A stretch of 64,000 nucleotides of DNA from contig JAFSNR010000061.1 of NCBI GenBank assembly GCA_017443345.1, positions 1 to 64,000 of the forward strand. The letters are read 5' to 3'. Origin of the DNA: Prevotella sp. Its GTDB lineage: Bacteria > Bacteroidota > Bacteroidia > Bacteroidales > Bacteroidaceae. Shown piece by piece: positions 60,069-64,000 of the stretch. The position numbers and the translations under genes are program-made. Positions within the stretch are counted from its first letter, which is position 1. Each line of letters begins with the position of its first letter. The notes under the pieces are model-generated. The model searched no databases. It was not told where the DNA came from and was given only the letters and a program-made list of their open reading frames with translations.

Positions 60069-61250
60069 GTGAAACAATTAAAAAACTTTTTTAGGACTCT
60101 AATTGTCCTTTTTTGCATCATTTCTGCCACTTCGGCGCAGGCACAACAAGAGTTGGAGCCAGAATATCTTGATTCCGTTGAAGTGAGTCTGCTCACTTGT
60201 TCCCCTCACGAGGAAATATACAGTCTCTATGGACACTCTGCCCTCAGATGGCACGACCTCCATCAGGAAGGGCCTCGTGCGGGAGAGGATCTCGCCTTTA
60301 ACTGGGGGATCTTCAACTTCGACAAACCCTATTTTGTGGCCAGATTCGTTTTTGGACTGACAGACTATGAGTTGGGCGTCATTCCATATCAGGCATTTTG
60401 TTCCTATTATGAGCAATGGGGCAGCAGCGTGACAGAACAGGTGCTGAACTTAACAAATGAAGAAAAACAAAAGCTAAAAGAGGCTTTGGCAAACAATCTG
60501 TTGCCCGAGAATCGTATTTACCGCTATAACTTCTTCTACGACAATTGTTCAACACGTCCGAGAGACATTGTTGAGAAATGCATCAACGGGAAGGTTGAAT
60601 ATGCCCAACGAAATGATTACACACCTTCATATAGGGAAATGGTCGGATATTGTACCAGGAACCATCCTTGGGCCACATTTGGAAATGACATCCTACTTGG
60701 CATCAAGGCTGACTGGGATACTGATCTTCGACAGCAAGAGTTCCTGCCCGGAAACCTGCTATACGATTTCGATAGAGCCCAGATCTATTCTGATGGCACC
60801 TACAGACAACTTGTCAGCGAAAGACGAATGGCTGTGAATCCTGGCGTTCAAATCATCGAAGAAGATTTTCCCTTGACGCCCATGCAATGTGCGTTGATCC
60901 TGTTGGCTATCACCATTGGCATCAGCATCTTTGATTGGAAACGAAAGAAAAGATCTGCATGGTATGACACCATATTATTCCTCATGCAAGGACTTGCTGG
61001 CTGTGTATTGTTCGCCATGTTGTTTTCACAACACCCGACTACAAGTACAAATCTACAGATCCTGTTAATAAACCCTGTGGCCCTGGGCTTTATTCCATCT
61101 GTCATCAGAAAGAAGAACAAAACTTGGCCAAAGGTACAAACTGTCATGCTGGTTCTCTTCTTTATTGGAAGTCTTTTCCAGCATTATGCAGAGGGGATGT
61201 TGATTGTGGCACTATGTTTGCTGTTAAGAGTTATCAGATTTGAGAAATAA
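60069..61250 (+). CDS. DUF4105 domain membrane protein
   Basis: 393 residues, GTG start at 60069 (V/M-KQLKNFFRTLIVLFCII). Signal peptide, then a periplasmic DUF4105 domain (SLLTCSPHEEIYSLYGHSAL, FNWGIFNFDKPYFVARFVFG, NFFYDNCSTRPRDIVEKC) and about four C-terminal transmembrane helices (LTPMQCALILLAITIGISI onward). The conserved His/Cys residues suggest a papain-like or acyltransferase-type enzyme, not proven. TAATTTTG at 60057-60064 ends 5 nt before the GTG, so the mRNA is essentially leaderless. It overlaps the next gene by 11 nt. Confidence 0.85.
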   Translation: MKQLKNFFRTLIVLFCIISATSAQAQQELEPEYLDSVEVSLLTCSPHEEIYSLYGHSALRWHDLHQEGPRAGEDLAFNWGIFNFDKPYFVARFVFGLTDYELGVIPYQAFCSYYEQWGSSVTEQVLNLTNEEKQKLKEALANNLLPENRIYRYNFFYDNCSTRPRDIVEKCINGKVEYAQRNDYTPSYREMVGYCTRNHPWATFGNDILLGIKADWDTDLRQQEFLPGNLLYDFDRAQIYSDGTYRQLVSERRMAVNPGVQIIEEDFPLTPMQCALILLAITIGISIFDWKRKKRSAWYDTILFLMQGLAGCVLFAMLFSQHPTTSTNLQILLINPVALGFIPSVIRKKNKTWPKVQTVMLVLFFIGSLFQHYAEGMLIVALCLLLRVIRFEK

Positions 61251-62472
61251 ATATTTATATATCACACTCCTGTCGGTATTGGCGTTACACGCTGAGGCAC
61301 AAGGACAGAAAGGAACCAGACAGGTTCCCAGACTGGTCATGAATATTACCATCGACCAGTTAAGGAGTGATTATCTGGAGTTCTTTGCACCAACATTCAG
61401 TAGCGATGGCTTCTTGCGCCTGATGACAGAGGGGATTCTTTTTGAACAAGCATCCTATCCTTTCAAAGACGTTGACAGAGCCTCTGCCATTTCGTCAGTA
61501 GTTTCAGGAACGACTCCTTTCTACCATACTATTACAGGAGAGCAATGGATAGACAGATCTACCTTAAGGCCCGTTACCCCGACACCAGCGGATTTAGCTG
61601 TTTCAACCATTGGCGACGAGCTGAAAATTGCTACCGGTGGAAGGGGAAAAGTCATAGCCATCGCTCCAACGCAATCAATAGCGGAACTGGCTGGTGGACA
61701 TGCACCTAATAGCGTTATATGGAATTCCCACAGCAGGAAAAAGTGGGCACCAGCTGATATCACCACTCAGGCTTTACAGTCAATAGCACAAGAGGCATTG
61801 GGACAAGACTCAATACCTGATTTATTGTTATTGAACTATGAGGCAGGCACACAGGACCAGCAGACCTATCAGCAGCTCGACCAAGAGATTGCCAGACTTG
61901 TAACTCAAACTGAAACACAAGTCGGAAAAGGTAATACGCTTTACGTCATTACGAGCACAGGATATTGTGAAGAAAAATCCATCAATTACGATACCTATCA
62001 CATCCCTACAGGAACCTTCTATATTAACCGGACTGCCAATCTGCTGAATATGTATTTTGGTGGATTATGGGGTAATGGGAAATACGTCGATACCTACTTC
62101 AATAATCAGTTGTATCTAAACACACAATTACTTGAATCAAAACGCATTAAGATTTCCGAAGCAACACAGATCGCCAAAGAGTTCCTGTTGCAATCTGCTG
62201 GTGTAAAAGAAGTAGATGTCCATCTCTTTGAATCACATCGTGGAGATCTGACGATCCATCTGGCACCGGGTTGGCAATTGTCAGATGAAAATACCCATCA
62301 GACAGAAAAGGCAAAAACACAACTCGCATATTTTCCCCTTATTGTCTTTGGTTCTGGCGTTAAGTCTGCACGTGTTCAGACGCCCGTAACTATCGACAGG
62401 ATAGCGCCTTCCATTGCTAAGGCCATACGTATCAGGGCACCCAATGCCAGCAAGGCTATACCTCTATTTTAG
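61240..62472 (+). CDS. Alkaline-phosphatase-family homologue without metal site
   Basis: 410 residues with signal peptide (KYLYITLLSVLALHAEAQ). The N-terminal fold (VMNITIDQLRSDYLEFFAP) and GTTPFYHTITGEQW are of the PafA/nucleotide-pyrophosphatase group. But the nucleophile block PTVTAPGHAS is KDVDRASAIS, and the downstream DH metal ligands (normally TxDHG) are absent (VITSTGYCEEKS). Only the first Asp remains. It is probably a catalytically inactive paralogue, with a structural or binding role. Start overlaps the DUF4105 stop. Confidence 0.7.
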   Translation: MRNKYLYITLLSVLALHAEAQGQKGTRQVPRLVMNITIDQLRSDYLEFFAPTFSSDGFLRLMTEGILFEQASYPFKDVDRASAISSVVSGTTPFYHTITGEQWIDRSTLRPVTPTPADLAVSTIGDELKIATGGRGKVIAIAPTQSIAELAGGHAPNSVIWNSHSRKKWAPADITTQALQSIAQEALGQDSIPDLLLLNYEAGTQDQQTYQQLDQEIARLVTQTETQVGKGNTLYVITSTGYCEEKSINYDTYHIPTGTFYINRTANLLNMYFGGLWGNGKYVDTYFNNQLYLNTQLLESKRIKISEATQIAKEFLLQSAGVKEVDVHLFESHRGDLTIHLAPGWQLSDENTHQTEKAKTQLAYFPLIVFGSGVKSARVQTPVTIDRIAPSIAKAIRIRAPNASKAIPLF

Positions 62473-62511
62473 GTATGTCCCTGCCAATTCATCGGATTTC
62501 TTACGGATTAG

Positions 62512-62543
62512 TTTGGCAGTTACAAATATTATTTGTACCTTTG
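62512..62543 (+). promoter_or_regulatory. Promoter of secA
   Basis: TTTG at 62512-62515, 20-nt spacer, TACCTTTG at 62536-62543; ATG 56 nt further. Confidence 0.72.
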
Positions 62544-62598
62544 CACCGTTTTTTGGAAAAGGTTAAATCAGAATAAAGAATAAAAGTAATAATTTGAT

Positions 62599-64000
62599 AT
62601 GAATTTTAGCAAAATCTTAAAGTCGCTGTTTGGAGACAAGTCCTCACGCGACATGAAACTCATCCAGCCCCTTGTGGAGAAAGTAAAAGCTGTATCACCA
62701 CAAGTGGAGCAGTTGGATAACGATGCGCTGCGTCAGCGCACAAAAGTATTACAGCAGCAGGTTCAGGACTCAGCCAAGGAGCAGAAAGCACGTATTGCAG
62801 AACTGAAGGCTACTATTGAGGATACGCCAATTGACGAACGTGCTGACATCTTTGCTCAGATTGACAAAATCGAGAAAGAGGTTCTTGACATCTATGAGAA
62901 AGCACTCGACGAGGTCATGCCTGAAGTGTTTGCCATCGTCAAAGAGACTGCCAGACGCTTTGCTGAGAATGAAGAAACTGTAGTAACAGCCACCGATTTT
63001 GATCGTGAACTGGCTGGTGACCCGAAGAAGGACTTCATTACCATTGAGGGCGACAAGGCCATCTACCACAACCATTGGACTGCTGGTGGTAACGACCTGA
63101 AATGGGAGATGATCCACTATGATGTGCAGTTGTTTGGTGGTACCGTTCTCCATCAGGGTAAGATTGCGGAAATGGCTACTGGTGAGGGTAAGACCTTGGT
63201 GGCCACCCTACCCGTCTTCCTGAATGCATTAACAGGTAATGGTGTTCATGTGGTAACTGTGAACGACTATCTGGCCAAGCGTGACTCTGAATGGATGGGA
63301 CCGCTCTATATGTTCCATGGCCTGAGTGTTGACTGTATCGACAAGCACCAGCCTAACTCTGAGGCTCGTCGTAGGGCTTATCAGGCAGATATCACCTTCG
63401 GTACCAATAATGAGTTTGGTTTCGACTACCTGCGTGACAACATGGCCATATCGCCTGCTGATCTCGTACAGCGCTCACACAATTATGCTATCGTCGATGA
63501 GGTCGACTCTGTGTTGATTGATGATGCCCGTACCCCTCTGATCATCTCTGGTCCTATTCCAAAAGGTGACGACCAGATGTTTGAGGAGTATCAGCCATTG
63601 GTAGAGAAACTGGTAGGTGTTCAGAAACAGCTCGCTACTCAATATCTTGCTGAGGCCAAGACACTTATTGCCGAGGGTAACAAACTCGTGGAGGCTGGTA
63701 ACAAGAAAGAAGGTCAGGAGAAGCTCGATGCTGGTTTCCTCTCCCTGTATCGCTCACACAAGGCGATGCCCAAGAATAAGCCACTCATCAAGTTCCTCTC
63801 AGAAGAAGGTATCAAGAGTGGTATGCAGAATACAGAGAACATCTACATGGAGAACAACAACCGCCGCATGCCTGAGTGCGTGGAGCCCTTGTATTTCGTG
63901 GTAGATGAGAAACTCAATTCATGTGACCTGACAGATAAAGGTACAGCATGGTTGGCTAAACAGGTCAACGATAATGAACTCTTTGTGCTGCCCGACATCA
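62599..64000 (+). CDS. secA: Preprotein translocase ATPase SecA (3' partial)
   Basis: First 467 residues; the gene runs off the window. [20 protein letters not shown], a Bacteroidota-type N-terminal insert (~55-145, acidic helical), Walker A MATGEGKT (Gly195-Thr199), ANPV-type [36 protein letters not shown] and [19 protein letters not shown]. It drives Sec-dependent export across the inner membrane. The ATG at 62599 is chosen because it follows the promoter and matches the family start. Confidence 0.95.
   Translation, partial: MNFSKILKSLFGDKSSRDMKLIQPLVEKVKAVSPQVEQLDNDALRQRTKVLQQQVQDSAKEQKARIAELKATIEDTPIDERADIFAQIDKIEKEVLDIYEKALDEVMPEVFAIVKETARRFAENEETVVTATDFDRELAGDPKKDFITIEGDKAIYHNHWTAGGNDLKWEMIHYDVQLFGGTVLHQGKIAEMATGEGKTLVATLPVFLNALTGNGVHVVTVNDYLAKRDSEWMGPLYMFHGLSVDCIDKHQPNSEARRRAYQADITFGTNNEFGFDYLRDNMAISPADLVQRSHNYAIVDEVDSVLIDDARTPLIISGPIPKGDDQMFEEYQPLVEKLVGVQKQLATQYLAEAKTLIAEGNKLVEAGNKKEGQEKLDAGFLSLYRSHKAMPKNKPLIKFLSEEGIKSGMQNTENIYMENNNRRMPECVEPLYFVVDEKLNSCDLTDKGTAWLAKQVNDNELFVLPDI

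Noticed and set aside
59966-60196. 77-residue extension of the outer-membrane protein
   Set aside because: It overlaps the divergent DUF4105 gene and precedes a normal signal peptide at 59965.
1-64000. Prophage, IS element or integrative element
   Set aside because: No transposase, integrase, portal, or direct-repeat boundary was found; arrays are too small for IS ends.

Overview
The window is chromosomal DNA from a member of the Bacteroidota, most probably a Prevotella-type (Prevotellaceae) gut or rumen bacterium. The grounds are the promoter style (TTTG, about 20 nt, TAnnTTTG), the near absence of Shine-Dalgarno sequences, and family-restricted genes: DUF4835/PorD, GldE, LruC-domain lipoprotein, TamL, carboxynorspermidine decarboxylase, HU-like protein plus smalltalk peptide, DUF3127, DUF4105 and a secreted GH5 cellulase. 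I see no integrase, transposase, phage module, CRISPR array or rRNA operon. Most of it is a core-genome stretch.

Layout. 1-1.1 kb: 3' part of an HU-like DNA-binding gene fused to a chitobiase-C-type domain, the 33-residue smalltalk protein, and a short secreted ORF with its own terminator. 1.15-2.25 kb (minus): FISUMP-type exported protein and DUF3127 protein. 2.4-9.3 kb (plus): dnaN, DnaQ-like exonuclease, DUF4835/PorD, recN, TRIC-type channel, and a degenerate trypsin-like/TPR protein. 9.3-19.6 kb (minus): gldE, ssb, a hypothetical gene, four tRNAs (Gly, Leu, Leu, Gly), nspC with a response-regulator/histidine kinase, two tRNA-Asp, then engB, ABC-F, recR, membrane protein, GT2 and GNAT as one run. 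19.7-21.6 kb: rho with a long disordered insert. 21.7-27.3 kb (minus): complete rseC-rnfBCDGEA operon.

27.5-39.7 kb: an acidic hypothetical gene, lipoprotein, GHL10 hydrolase, metH (without reactivation domain), smpB, DMP19 protein, WalJ-like MBL hydrolase, tamL, a SpoU methyltransferase, an LruC lipoprotein and a 73-residue peptide with a double-glycine leader. 39.7-41.4 kb looks rearranged: a large imperfect palindrome, an HU-like gene cut off before its DNA-binding arm, and a dCache sensor ending inside that gene's terminator. 41.7-56.6 kb: carB, yigZ, tRNA-Ser, TSCPD protein, DUF1015, HIT, GH5 cellulase, serA, serC, folK-like, M64 peptidase, TrmH-like methyltransferase and PpiD-like foldase. 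56.7-64 kb: CNNM/CBS protein, lptC, an outer-membrane protein, DUF4105, a metal-site-less phosphatase homologue and the start of secA.

The signal not explained by the genes is a set of about 15 short tandem arrays with a strict period of 7 (sometimes 8) bases and a different unit at every locus. They sit exactly at gene junctions (often touching a start or stop codon) or in frame inside weakly conserved linkers (metH twice, a SpoU methyltransferase, folK). Other leads are the double-glycine peptide, the double truncation at 40.4 kb, a set of nearly leaderless genes, and several enzyme homologues that have lost catalytic residues. All calls rest on reading the sequence and family knowledge; no database search was run.
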